Positions 47,019 through 56,491 of a stretch of 64,000 nucleotides of DNA are shown here, piece after piece. How positions within the stretch are numbered: position 1 is the stretch's first letter; every line of letters begins with the position of its first letter. Source of the DNA: Eremothecium cymbalariae DBVPG#7215 (Eukaryota > Ascomycota > Saccharomycetes > Saccharomycetales > Saccharomycetaceae); contig NC_016450.1 of NCBI RefSeq assembly GCF_000235365.1, positions 186,001 through 250,000 of the forward strand. The letters are read 5' to 3'. Below the pieces are notes generated by a model. The model was not told where the DNA came from. It searched no databases and worked only from the letters and a program-made list of their open reading frames with translations. Position numbers and translations under genes: made by a program.

Positions 47019-48203
47019 GCTTGTCTTGTCGTTGTATGTATTATGGTGGTTGAAATCAGCCAACAGATTAAAAATCTCCTACTGAAACTTGTGCGTGAAA
47101 AATATCAGCGGGACAAATCTTAACAAAAAAATATGGGAAAACACACTGTAAATGTATAATCTGAGCTTTGGTAGTTTCTTTGGGTAGAAAAACTGAAAAC
47201 GGTTATTCTAATGCCAGTTTGAAGTGTTCCTTGCCAAAGGTAAATTCGATGCTAACAGTGCTGGAATGGACTTAATATTAAGTGGCAGGGAAAATCAAAA
47301 AAATATTAATAATACAAAAATCGTGGGTGTGATAAGTAGTAGTATACCAGGCTTAAAGCTATTTGTAATATGTCTGGAAATGTACCAGATAAGAGTAAGC
47401 AATATATTATCCAAAATCCCTTTAAGTTTTATATATTGAATTCCAATACCTTCTTATATTTGAAAACGCCAACAAACATCAAGCAAGCGAGGAGTTAAAC
47501 AATTATAAAAAACGCCAATTTTCCTGCCTACCAAAATATAACGCTCCAATGCATATTTAATGGAATGGTAAACACACAAGCCCTCACGAAAAAACTAACA
47601 CTGGTTCAATGCAACATTTGAGTCTCTTAGTGACAAAAATCCGCCAAAAAAAAGTCTAAAACGTGGATTCTCCTGGGTCCAGAAAGTTTCACATAGCAGC
47701 GCTGTGCACAAACAGCTGTGCACGCCAAGTACACATATTACTTTTGAGGCAGAAATTGACGTTCAAGCCATCATAAGTCTAAGATTACCATTCTTGGGAG
47801 TGCATCCGGTAGGTGTATAACCATAAACCACGAATTTTTTTTGTTCAATCCATTACTTGATACTGCTTCGGATTCTGGGCTGATGACGCGAAAAGCACCA
47901 GCTTTGAAATTTCTCGAACAGATCATGGAAAGCACTGCCGATGCCTCATCGCTCAAAGAGGGCCTGCACAGGCTATGGGCCCCATGAGGAAATATGATGG
48001 AAGAGAAGCTTAAAAGGTGGCGGAGGCAGTTGTGTGGAATTTAGATTTTTATAGGCTTAGGAGGGAGAGAAGGATCAGACGGATTATCTAGGCGGGATCT
48101 TCTGTGTAATCTTTTTGTCGATCTTAGTTGCCGGAAGCACGGGCAAAATGCGTGGGAATTGGGTAGTGGTAGATACGAAGGCGGTAATCATGCGGAAATC
48201 CGT
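47019..48203. promoter_or_regulatory. G1-cyclin upstream region
   Basis: This 1.19-kb region lies upstream of the cyclin, with the 3' end of the next - strand gene on the other side. It contains one SCB (CACGAAA, 47585-47591), one ACGCGAAA (47886-47893) and poly(A/T) runs. The length is typical of CLN promoters. No gene seen. Confidence 0.6.
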
Positions 48204-49472
48204 TTAGCGGGTGGTATAACAGGTGTCAGATCCTGTGAAAAAGCGTTCCCCAGGGAGCAGAGCTAGGAGAGGTTCGGGTAGGGTGATGCGGAGCGGTCTG
48301 GGAGGGTGTTCAGCCTTTCGGGTGGATATAGTGGTGGTGCTGGCTGGGTCTCGAATCCACTTGTAGATGACGGTTGGGTGGTGTGGTAACAATGCGTATA
48401 TTTGGTGCTGTTCAACCTTTAGTAATTTCGGAGAGCAGGCAGAGGAGTTTGGCTGTTCTCGGCGTTGGCAGCTGATAATATCCAAGTCTCCGAAAACCGG
48501 CTGCTGTTGTGTTTTGGCGGATGCTTGGGAAACGGTTGACGGATGGGGGAATGTTGCAGTGTTTTGGGACTTTTTGGTCTCCAGCTGGTCGATTTGAGAA
48601 CGGTTTTTTTGTGAGATGTTATTATTATGCACTCTATGCAGGTTCAGCTTGTCGTTCTTTTCGGATTCTGATTCTGACAGGCGAACAGTCTCTGTAATTT
48701 CGCTGTACAATGGCTGGTAGATGCATATACTGGACAAATTGGTAGCTAGCACCATGTTCCAGTGATCTCCCAAGAAGCAAGCGTCGTGTATGATTATCCG
48801 TGAGAATTCTTGGGAGATGAAAGGCTCCTGACTACCGTCTACATAGATTTGCACCATACTTCGATTTGAAAATGAACAGCTGGAAATTACTGAAAATACA
48901 TTGCCAAGCCTCGTCACAAAATGGTTATCTAAGCTTTTCTGTAACGGTATCGAATTTTTTAGACGAATTCGAGGTCCGTCTCGAACCTCGAGGAGATATG
49001 TGTTAAAATATAAATCCCCTGTGACCGTATTTCCATCAAATTTGTTTACAAACACCTGAAACGTGCAATCATCAACGACATATATAGTTTCGTCGCTAAC
49101 CGTATTAATCTGGATGCTACCAATGTTCCTTTTGGACTGCGTATCCAAGCAATGCAAGCAGCCACTGACACCATCCACTACTAGAACAGTACCTCGCCCC
49201 CATAACACTTCGAAATTGGACACAGCAAAGGGCACCGTCATGAAAGGTTCGCTTGTAAAACTCCTTGAATCAACCTCAAAAATATCAAGTCTGAACTGCT
49301 TGTTAAAACATATCATCATGTATAGCTTGTCTTCTGTAAATCGACACCTTACCTTGCCACCCGAAAACGACCATCCAGAGACCAAATTCTCCTGCAAAAA
49401 TACCCTCACATTGCAGCCATAAACCACCAGCGTCCATCCTCTGTAACTCCAAACGTTCCTAGTCGCATTCAT
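48204..49472 (-). CDS. Unrecognised protein, 422 residues, no counterpart in this place in S. cerevisiae
   Basis: From the ATG ending at 49472 the product has 422 residues. I do not recognise it. It has a first section of alternating short hydrophobic strands separated by polar turns (about residues 1-260, e.g. LVVYGCNVRVFL, NFEVLWGRGTVLVVDG, IYVVDDCTFQVFVN), which suggests a beta-propeller-like or other all-beta fold. A Ser/Asn/Gln-rich linker follows (about 270-340), then a shorter region ending near YALLPHHPTVIYKW. No signal peptide or transmembrane segment is obvious. It is divergent from BBP1 over 234 bp. In S. cerevisiae CLN2 is followed directly by BBP1, and CLN1 by CIK1, so this gene was lost there, moved, or is lineage-specific. 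Confidence 0.7.
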   Translation of the reverse strand: MNATRNVWSYRGWTLVVYGCNVRVFLQENLVSGWSFSGGKVRCRFTEDKLYMMICFNKQFRLDIFEVDSRSFTSEPFMTVPFAVSNFEVLWGRGTVLVVDGVSGCLHCLDTQSKRNIGSIQINTVSDETIYVVDDCTFQVFVNKFDGNTVTGDLYFNTYLLEVRDGPRIRLKNSIPLQKSLDNHFVTRLGNVFSVISSCSFSNRSMVQIYVDGSQEPFISQEFSRIIIHDACFLGDHWNMVLATNLSSICIYQPLYSEITETVRLSESESEKNDKLNLHRVHNNNISQKNRSQIDQLETKKSQNTATFPHPSTVSQASAKTQQQPVFGDLDIISCQRREQPNSSACSPKLLKVEQHQIYALLPHHPTVIYKWIRDPASTTTISTRKAEHPPRPLRITLPEPLLALLPGERFFTGSDTCYTTR

Positions 49473-49706
49473 GGCCTTGAACAACCCATTTAACCTCTAT
49501 TCATGTGCTGAAAGAGAAGCATGTTTTTCTTTCTCTTTCCAGCATCACTACTACCTTTTTTTGATGGAAAAAGATGAACCCACTAAAATCATGATTTGTG
49601 TCTCCAGCTCTCTCTCCATCCAACAAACTCATCACGAGGACACACGCGTGCAGCTCGATTGAACAAGGGACTGGGTCTATCTTATTTAGCACAACATTGC
49701 CCAGAC

Positions 49707-50816
49707 ATGCCTTGGGGAGAGTCTTCAGAAGACAGTACGAATGCTGTAAGATGGGTGATGGATGCGTTGCTTGGGAAACGCGAATCTCCATCTTCGAAAT
49801 ACAGGCGCGAGTTTTCACAAGATGATACAAACAACAATATCAAGACTTCGAAACCCCCAGTGTGGGGTGACGACGGGCAGCTGAAGACGAGAAAGAGATC
49901 CAATTCTATGGATACCGAATTTCGATCGAAATATGATCTATTGCCGGATTTGACAGAACAAGAGCTTGCGAGACCCAGCCTACTGCTAGACCCCGTCGAC
50001 ATACATCCTAGATCCCCTCGTGTAGACGCAGCTACTGATACTTTTAGCATAAAACGGCATGGGGGCAACGGTGAAGTAAAGTTTAGGTCCCCAAACGTAG
50101 ACGATCCCGTGATATCCCGGTTATTTGGGAACAAAGAAACGAATAAAACTCCTGGAGATACACTGAGATTCAATCCACTGCCTGGCAAATATCCCACACC
50201 ATCCTTGCGTCCCACCCCCAATAACAACAACATCAACAGCAGTAGCAGTAGCCTGCCGCCTTCGCGCCAAAACGTACGAACCATCGACCGATCCAATGAC
50301 TACATCAAACTCTTGGACCAGTTATCTGTAAACAATAAAGAACTCAGCAATATCCAGCAGCACTTGCACAACAACAAGGCTCGCGAACACCACGACGCCT
50401 CCTACAGACAGAAATACCTCGATATAAGACAAGAGCTCATCCAGGAACTAAAACAATCAAAACTCATCTACGACAACTACTCCCAACTCTACGAAAAGTA
50501 CACCCACCTAAAACGCTCCTCCCACGGCTCCGCATTCTACGAATCAACCATTTCCAACTTGGAAGCCCAACTCGTAGAACTAACCATCGCCGCCCAGGAG
50601 AAAGACCGCAGACATCAAGAAGAATTGTTGCAGCTGCAGTTTCGCTACGAATCTCGCATACAAGACCTCGAAACCCTCCTAAACCAAAAAAACAACTCCT
50701 CTCTAATCAACACCACCGCCACCACTACAAACTCATTCACCTCCGACTCCATATCACCCTACCACAAGTATAATGACACCATAGACACACAGTTCCTAAA
50801 TCACATAGTAAAATGA
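49707..50816 (+). CDS. BBP1: Bbp1, spindle pole body component
   Basis: From the ATG at 49707 the product has 369 residues (385 in S. cerevisiae). Bbp1 with Mps2 anchors the spindle pole body in the nuclear envelope. The N-terminal SQDDTN segment (about residues 33-37), KYDLLP (about 72-77) and PGKYPTP segments match the S. cerevisiae protein, and the last third is a coiled coil (about residues 205-345) with many Gln/Leu/Glu. The frame extends 37 codons upstream to a TTG; I use the first ATG, whose start fits family length. The C-terminal 40 residues have changed little. It is followed by HFI1 on the same strand, as YPL255W is by YPL254W. Confidence 0.9.
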   Translation: MPWGESSEDSTNAVRWVMDALLGKRESPSSKYRREFSQDDTNNNIKTSKPPVWGDDGQLKTRKRSNSMDTEFRSKYDLLPDLTEQELARPSLLLDPVDIHPRSPRVDAATDTFSIKRHGGNGEVKFRSPNVDDPVISRLFGNKETNKTPGDTLRFNPLPGKYPTPSLRPTPNNNNINSSSSSLPPSRQNVRTIDRSNDYIKLLDQLSVNNKELSNIQQHLHNNKAREHHDASYRQKYLDIRQELIQELKQSKLIYDNYSQLYEKYTHLKRSSHGSAFYESTISNLEAQLVELTIAAQEKDRRHQEELLQLQFRYESRIQDLETLLNQKNNSSLINTTATTTNSFTSDSISPYHKYNDTIDTQFLNHIVK

Positions 50817-51203
50817 TATATACTTCAAATATAGCTTTATACGTTACCGTAACCATCCCGTTCTGTGACCGTCGTCCGAGAAAGCGAAAACAGAAACTAA
50901 GACTCCCAAACCTTTAAAAATCAACAGAAGTCTTCGATCAAAGACAGACAGCACAAACGGTAAAGCCTGTCATCTGAGGGAGATTACTACAAGAAAAAAT
51001 AGTGACATCAATTCCGATCAAAAACATTGGTACTAGAGGTATAGGCGGTGTTTTCTTTGTTGTTTCTTTGTTGTTTCTGTGGCTCATCTATCATTTGGTA
51101 TTGGTGGAATAATTGGGATAACTTATCACGTGACGGCAGTGTAGATTGGCTGGAAGTTAGATAAAGGTAGCAAGTGCAAGACGCAGCGAGAGAAGGGCCA
51201 GAG
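50817..51203. promoter_or_regulatory. HFI1 upstream region
   Basis: This 387-bp region contains TCACGTGA at 51126-51133, about 75 bp upstream of the HFI1 ATG, and repeated TTGTTTCT motifs near 51057-51076. Confidence 0.5.
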
Positions 51204-52593
51204 ATGTCGGTTGTGCAGTCGCCGCAGCATGCGTCTCTTATGGCGGGTCAATTGACGGGGGGTGTTGGGAATGGGGCCGGGATGGGGGGGTCAGGGAGCG
51301 GAGAGGTGGGGTCGAATGAGGTGGCTAACCACAAGGGAGCGCCGGTTTCTAAGCTGGGAGCAGGGGGAGGGGGGGGGCAGGAGGGTTGGTCGCAGGCAGT
51401 GAAGTTTGTAGTGGCGGTGGGGGGTCCGGGACCACGGGGCTGAATAAAAGGTTAGACTTGGAGGAGATGGTTGCGGAGTTCAGCTCTTTGCTGGGGAGTG
51501 AGAACTGGTCGAAATATGCACAAATAATCAGTCTTTTTATTTTGGGGAAGCTTTCGAGAAAGGAGCTCGTTCAAGAGCTTTGTGTGTTGCTGAATCCGTC
51601 TCAGGCGGATAGTGAGGCACGGCCAGCGCTTGTGAGCCGTACCGTTTTGGTACGATTGCATAACCAATTGTTGTTAGCGATCTTGGCGAACTCGCTGCGT
51701 GATTCACCTCTAGGGTCCAAGGCTTCTGATTCGTGGGGGTTCCAGAATGGAACTGCGTACCAGAATAAAAAGCGCAGCAATAAGCATAACTCTCAAATTG
51801 AGACGTACAAGAAAATTGTTATGTCTTTGCCGGTGAGAGACCGGCAAAGATTAAAGGCCATAACGAAGGAGACGGGGAAACGCGGTTTTGTATTATGTTC
51901 TGTGTTACAGAATCGTCTTGCCAATATACCTAAAATACCCATTGTGACAAACCAAGAAACGCTCAAGAGAGTTAAGGCAAACAATTTGAATACGCCCTTG
52001 GAATGGTCCCAGGAGATAGTAAGCGGGTTTTCTGCCCCTCTTGCTGCTGAAAGTTATTCCCTGCCGGATAATGATTCGCTATATCTACGTATGGTTAGCA
52101 TTGCCCGTGAGCATGGTTTGGTTGGCGCAGTGGATGGACACTGTGTGGAGATATTATCTCTTGCTTTGGAATATTATCTGAAGACCGTAGTGGAATCTGC
52201 CATAGACACGGTGAGATATAGGGAAAAAAAATATTCGGATTACTATGAGTTGAATGATTATGGGTTCCAGCAGGCTATCAATGATGCAATGATGTAGAGA
52301 TGAAAGATGAGGCCGCTTCTATTTCTTCAAATCCGCTAATATCACTGACCAATGAAGATTTACAAGAGACTTTTACAATTTACCCCAACCTAGTGGAACC
52401 CACTGGTGCGTACTTTAGATTGAATGCGACTAGTTTAATAAACGATGACGATCTAGCGCAATTTAAAAGTCCCATCGATGATTTGCTGCAGTTTTCAGAA
52501 GCTAAGCCGACTTTTACTCCAGTAGATGAGCGCAATATGGGAACTAGGGAAGAACTTAACTGGTTAATAAAGGATATACTAACTAAGGAATAA
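51204..52593 (+). CDS. HFI1: Hfi1/Ada1, SAGA subunit; reading frame interrupted at two places
   Basis: The encoded protein segments align end to end with S. cerevisiae Hfi1 (488 residues), but lie in three frames. Segment 1 (from the ATG at 51204) MSVVQSPQ... runs in one frame; segment 2 (DLEEMVAEFSSLLGSENW to NDYGFQQAINDAMM) in another, from about 51400 to the stop TAG at 52295-52297; segment 3 (KDEAASISSNPLISLTNEDL... to ...TREELNWLIKDILTKE) in a third, 52300-52593. The first change lies at or near a G9 run (51369-51377), the second within 52285-52297; both are one missing base (or -1 shifts). An ATG at 51467 would make a 276-residue form of segment 2. Hfi1 scaffolds SAGA, carrying a histone-fold region (central segment) with Taf12. 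Sequence error, real decay or natural bypass cannot be told apart here. Confidence 0.85.
51369..51377. repeat. G9 homopolymer inside the HFI1 N-terminal region
   Basis: Nine consecutive G follow a G5-A context. The HFI1 frame changes at about this place. Confidence 0.85.
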
Positions 52594-52724
52594 TGTATAC
52601 TAAAATTTGATTCCATTTTCAAATTAGAACAAAAGAAACAAGTGAAAGCAGATAAAACATTAACTCTACGTATTTGTATAATTACAAATTAAGGGGGAAG
52701 GGGAGGGGGCGCTATAGAAGTGAA

Positions 52725-54635
52725 TCAACATGCATGCTGTTTCTGTTGGCCTATTTGATGTGAAAGGTCTAACAGATGCTCGTCCTCGTGTGTAAGCGTT
52801 AGCAATAATAATGATTTTGTGTGTGTTAACAAACTTCGTAGTATTATGCTTATTGGTGATGCTGTCTCTGTTATGGTAGCTGTGGTAGATATTGCAGCTT
52901 TTAGGCATTTGTAAGATGGCGATGTCAACTCAACAAAATGAACATCGCTGAAGGAATGCTTATCATGCCATATTTTAAACTTTAGGATAATCACTCCATC
53001 ATCTTTATCATCTTGTTTCAATTTTCCAAGTAGCTCATCAGCGGAAGCCCCTGAAAATACGGTCACTTTCTTTGACTCAAAAAATACAGATTTATCATGA
53101 ACAGTTACTTTAATTTCGCTATCAGAATCACGATCGGTGCTTAATACATCAGAGGCTAACATATCAGATGAAGGAGAATTCTCTGATAAGAGAACACACT
53201 GAAAATCGACATGATCATGTTTTTGCTCCAAGATCCATGTAATAATTATCTCATGAATTAGGGGATTCTTTTCATGTTGTAAAGATATTATGCTAGAATT
53301 CGAATGATTTTGTAAACACATATCCATATATGCTTGACATTCCTGTCTAAACAAATCCTGAAGAGGCATTATCTCTTTAGGTATCACCCTATTAAATGAA
53401 TATTGTCTACTTTCACCCGTCTTAATGGTCTTGGAGGCATAGTTGACAGAATACGATATGGCAGTATCATCCACATAGGCATAGCACCGTATTTTGCCAT
53501 GGAGCTCCTCTATCGTATTTTCAATTCTCCGTCTGCTAATTTGTGCCTCTTCCATTTTATCATACAGTGCATTATACTCTGCTTCAGATTGGATGGCTTG
53601 TTGTTTCACATCTGCAGTTTCAGATCTGTTCAGATCTAATTGTTCTTCAAGTTTGTGAAGCTTAGTACTTAAGGGTTGAATGCTTAGCTCATGAGATTTC
53701 AGTTCAAACTCAAGAGTTTGAATCTCTTGGCGTAACTTTTCCTTTTCCTGCTTTTGTTCCTCAAGTGTATTATGCATCTCCTTCACTTGTAGTTCCCATT
53801 CCTGTTTCTCCTTTAGCAACACACTTTGTTTGGTCATTAGTTGTCCCAAAAACATAGACTTTTTGTCCTTGAATTCTTGAAGCGCTTTTTCTAACTTTTT
53901 TTCGTGATTTTTACGCTTTTCTTCGTTCATGCTATGTATTTCATTCCATTTCTTTTGTAATTGATTTCTCTCGATTTTTAGATGTTCTATTTCTTTCACC
54001 AATGCTTCATCTGGCTTAAACTTCTCTAAAGACAATAACTTAAGCTCCCATTCTTCCCTAACGGCATTAATCTTCTGATCTAGCTCCGCCTCTAAGTTCT
54101 GCACCTCGAGCTGTTGTTGAAGCGTAAGATTATTAAGGGCCAGCTCGTTATTCGCCCTAATAACCTCACATTTATTATTCAACATGTCTAACCGTGTGGT
54201 CATATGCGTGGTTTCAACTCTTAAATCCTTGTAGAGTGTAGCTTTTTTACCCAGTTCATACCGAAGACCGGGAATCGTCTCCCCCTGCATCGTCTTCATA
54301 TCCTGCTCTATCTCTTCAATACTCTTCTTAAAATGATGAATATCCTTCAGAACTTTCCGCTCCCGTCTTTTAACCTCTTCTATCACTCTAGGATCGCCAT
54401 AATAGTACTTATTCATTAACCTTGTGTTTGGATTATTTACATTCGAATTGAACACCGCCTTGGTCGTCATCATGCTGTCTATGTCCGGCACTGAAGGTGC
54501 TGATATTACGGCATTTGTAATCTCCGAAAGTGGATCTTTATTATCAACCTTTTTATAACGAGAAACTTGGGAATCAAATTCATGCCCATCAAACGACCGT
54601 TTTAGACTTATCGAAGGAATACGTGACTTATGCAT
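52725..54635 (-). CDS. CIK1: Kar3-associated protein (CIK1/VIK1 orthologue)
   Basis: The product has 636 residues (594 in S. cerevisiae Cik1, 647 in Vik1). Cik1/Vik1 are non-catalytic partners of the minus-end kinesin-14 Kar3, used in karyogamy and spindle function. N-terminus is basic with RIPSISLKRS; from about residue 80 to 390 there is a long heptad-rich coiled coil; then a C-terminal globular domain with kinesin-like fold but no nucleotide-binding P-loop (about 395-625). S. cerevisiae CIK1 and VIK1 are duplicates of one ancestral gene; this single gene would be the unduplicated form. VIK1 lies next to HFI1 and YAH1 there, as here. Two TGTTTCA motifs (55146, 55319) are upstream and may respond to pheromone. 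Confidence 0.92.
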   Translation of the reverse strand: MHKSRIPSISLKRSFDGHEFDSQVSRYKKVDNKDPLSEITNAVISAPSVPDIDSMMTTKAVFNSNVNNPNTRLMNKYYYGDPRVIEEVKRRERKVLKDIHHFKKSIEEIEQDMKTMQGETIPGLRYELGKKATLYKDLRVETTHMTTRLDMLNNKCEVIRANNELALNNLTLQQQLEVQNLEAELDQKINAVREEWELKLLSLEKFKPDEALVKEIEHLKIERNQLQKKWNEIHSMNEEKRKNHEKKLEKALQEFKDKKSMFLGQLMTKQSVLLKEKQEWELQVKEMHNTLEEQKQEKEKLRQEIQTLEFELKSHELSIQPLSTKLHKLEEQLDLNRSETADVKQQAIQSEAEYNALYDKMEEAQISRRRIENTIEELHGKIRCYAYVDDTAISYSVNYASKTIKTGESRQYSFNRVIPKEIMPLQDLFRQECQAYMDMCLQNHSNSSIISLQHEKNPLIHEIIITWILEQKHDHVDFQCVLLSENSPSSDMLASDVLSTDRDSDSEIKVTVHDKSVFFESKKVTVFSGASADELLGKLKQDDKDDGVIILKFKIWHDKHSFSDVHFVELTSPSYKCLKAAISTTATITETASPISIILRSLLTHTKSLLLLTLTHEDEHLLDLSHQIGQQKQHAC

Positions 54636-55472
54636 CTTTTTGTGTATAGATCCTCCTTGGGTTTCAATATTGTGTCACTTTTGTCGCAGGATGAATCAAT
54701 CTGCCTATTAAAACCAAAAATATCCTCAGCCACACCGCTTTTTAAAACACTCAAACCTGCATACAGTATTATCAGGAACCAATCGACCCAATTTCCTACC
54801 CTCTAACCAACAACACTTGGTAAATTATCCTTGTTACCCAATCTTCTCTTCTTTATAAACAGAATTGAACCATCAAGAGAAACCTTTATTTAGATTTATA
54901 ATATAAACAATCATAATAATAAAACCAAAAATGTAAACACAATGATATAACATCACTATAGACGAAACACGTTCCAGTCATCGAAAGCTCATCGGCATCG
55001 GTCTGGATAAACTGCAACTCTGTGAGCTATTACCGGGTCTAGTTAGCTACTTATACGTTGGTGTTGAGTGGGAGACCCACACTATGTACATCCCTCTTGG
55101 TTGCTCATCTTTGTCGAGCTTTCTCCTTCCGATTTGCATGTAGAATGTTTCATTGGAAATCGATCAGTGGGCTCGACTTGCAAATGTGTTATCTGTATGT
55201 GTCTTATATATGATAATCGTGGTTTCCCGGTGGTCTTTTGCTTGCTGGTTTCTTAGAAAGCCAGGAACAGTATCTACAACGAAAACGGATGTCCATCCCA
55301 CTGCAGCCAGCGGCTTCTTGTTTCAACTATCGCATAGAAAAACCTGTTTTATTTGATATAGGCTTATAGAATTACAAGGCAGTGGCTGGTTGGACTCTTC
55401 CTTTTTATTTACAAGTTAGTTCCTACTTGGGCACTTTTAAATATGTTTTCTTATTTTCAGTTTTGATATGAC
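54636..55472. promoter_or_regulatory. Upstream region of CIK1/VIK1 gene
   Basis: This 837-bp region contains TGTTTCA at 55146-55152 and 55319-55325 (reverse of the Ste12 pheromone-response core TGAAACA). The rest is AT-rich and featureless; the far end is the 3' end of YAH1. Confidence 0.45.
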
Positions 55473-55970
55473 TCACTCGAAGTCTGAGGAGTTGACGTTC
55501 CTGGTCATCGCAGGCAGTGCAACTCTGAGGCCATCGACATCTTTGCTCATCTTGATACAGCATCCCAACCTACTTGTTTCCGTCAACCCGTAAGCCAAAT
55601 CCAGCATGTCATTCTCATCATCCCCAGGTTCATCGAGCACGTCGTAGTAATCAGGATCGACAATGACATGGCATGTGGAACACGCACAAGAACCACCACA
55701 AGCTCCCTCAACGTCCAAATTATGTCCCTGCGCTATATCCAGCAATGTGTCACCTTCACACACCTCAAATGTCTTTTGAGTCCCATCCTTCAATATAAAT
55801 GTAACATGCAACTCCTCTCCCTTCTTAGGCTCATGCAAAATACCGTGGTGTCTCTGCTGTATTAACGGTTTTCTAAGTCTAGCTGTTGCATTATAAATGT
55901 TACCCTGTAACCATAGCGGCTTTAAACTCTGAACTGTCCTCAGCTGCCGTACCAGCAAACGTCCTATCAT
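55473..55970 (-). CDS. YAH1: Yah1, mitochondrial [2Fe-2S] ferredoxin (adrenodoxin type)
   Basis: The product has 165 residues (172 in S. cerevisiae). Yah1 delivers electrons from Arh1 for Fe-S cluster assembly and for heme A and coenzyme Q synthesis in the mitochondrial matrix. The first 45-55 residues are rich in Arg and Leu with no acidic residue before about 47 and form the presequence. The cluster ligands are visible: C91-x5-C97-x2-C100 in the loop GACGGSCACSTCHV, and the fourth at about C137. The adrenodoxin partner-binding acidic segment DEPGDDENDML is present. A GTCACGTGAC palindrome lies about 310 bp upstream. Confidence 0.97.
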   Translation of the reverse strand: MIGRLLVRQLRTVQSLKPLWLQGNIYNATARLRKPLIQQRHHGILHEPKKGEELHVTFILKDGTQKTFEVCEGDTLLDIAQGHNLDVEGACGGSCACSTCHVIVDPDYYDVLDEPGDDENDMLDLAYGLTETSRLGCCIKMSKDVDGLRVALPAMTRNVNSSDFE

Positions 55971-56491
55971 TGTCTGACACCGCTACAACTCTATATTCCC
56001 CGCTCACGCTTTTCCAATCGACACAACCGCTTCTGTAGATGTTTGCACAACCTGCCAGTATTCAAATTCTGTACAAATTTTCACTTTGTTCCCAAGAAAT
56101 AAGATATATAACTGTGCTTTTGAAGTAAAACGGAAATAACGACGGAGTTATGGGGAGCACCCGGTAGCCACTTACAAACATTGCAGACCTTCTTAACATG
56201 CCTTGGAGAGTACCCCTGGGTTCACACGCCTGGAGTGTATCGAGTGTGCACCGCGCAGTTTGGAGACGACGTATGTAGTCACGTGACGTTTATATAGCAA
56301 GCTTACAAAACAAGGCTCTTATCGACTTTTGTTTGTTTGAAGTGGTTGTTTGAGTCAAACAACCACCTCAAAGCCCCCGCTTATACATGGTTAACGGTTA
56401 CAGAGGTCAGATCAAGTGTTATTAAGAGTTTAATAAGTGTTATAAGTGAGAAGTTTGTTGGTTTTATCTGGGGCCGCTGTTGTGTTTTGTT
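55971..56491. promoter_or_regulatory. YAH1/VTI1 divergent promoter
   Basis: This 521-bp divergent region contains GTCACGTGAC at 56278-56287 and a perfect 12-bp-arm inverted repeat (56342-56366) between the palindrome and VTI1. No gene. Confidence 0.6.
56342..56366. repeat. Perfect inverted repeat (12-bp arms, 1-nt centre)
   Basis: Arms 56342-56353 and 56355-56366 (GTGGTTGTTTGA and its complement) flank one G. It lies 125-150 bp upstream of VTI1. Confidence 0.85.

Noticed and set aside
49682..50296. 204-codon - strand frame opposite BBP1
   Set aside because: Antisense shadow of BBP1; no independent evidence.
51174..51203. Start of HFI1 ten codons further upstream
   Set aside because: The codon at 51174 is not ATG; the ATG at 51204 gives the family-like start MSVVQSP.
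51363..51380. Programmed -1 frameshifting as the normal mode of HFI1 expression
   Set aside because: Not claimed: the second break lacks a slippery heptamer, and sequencing error is simpler. Kept only as an alternative in the findings.
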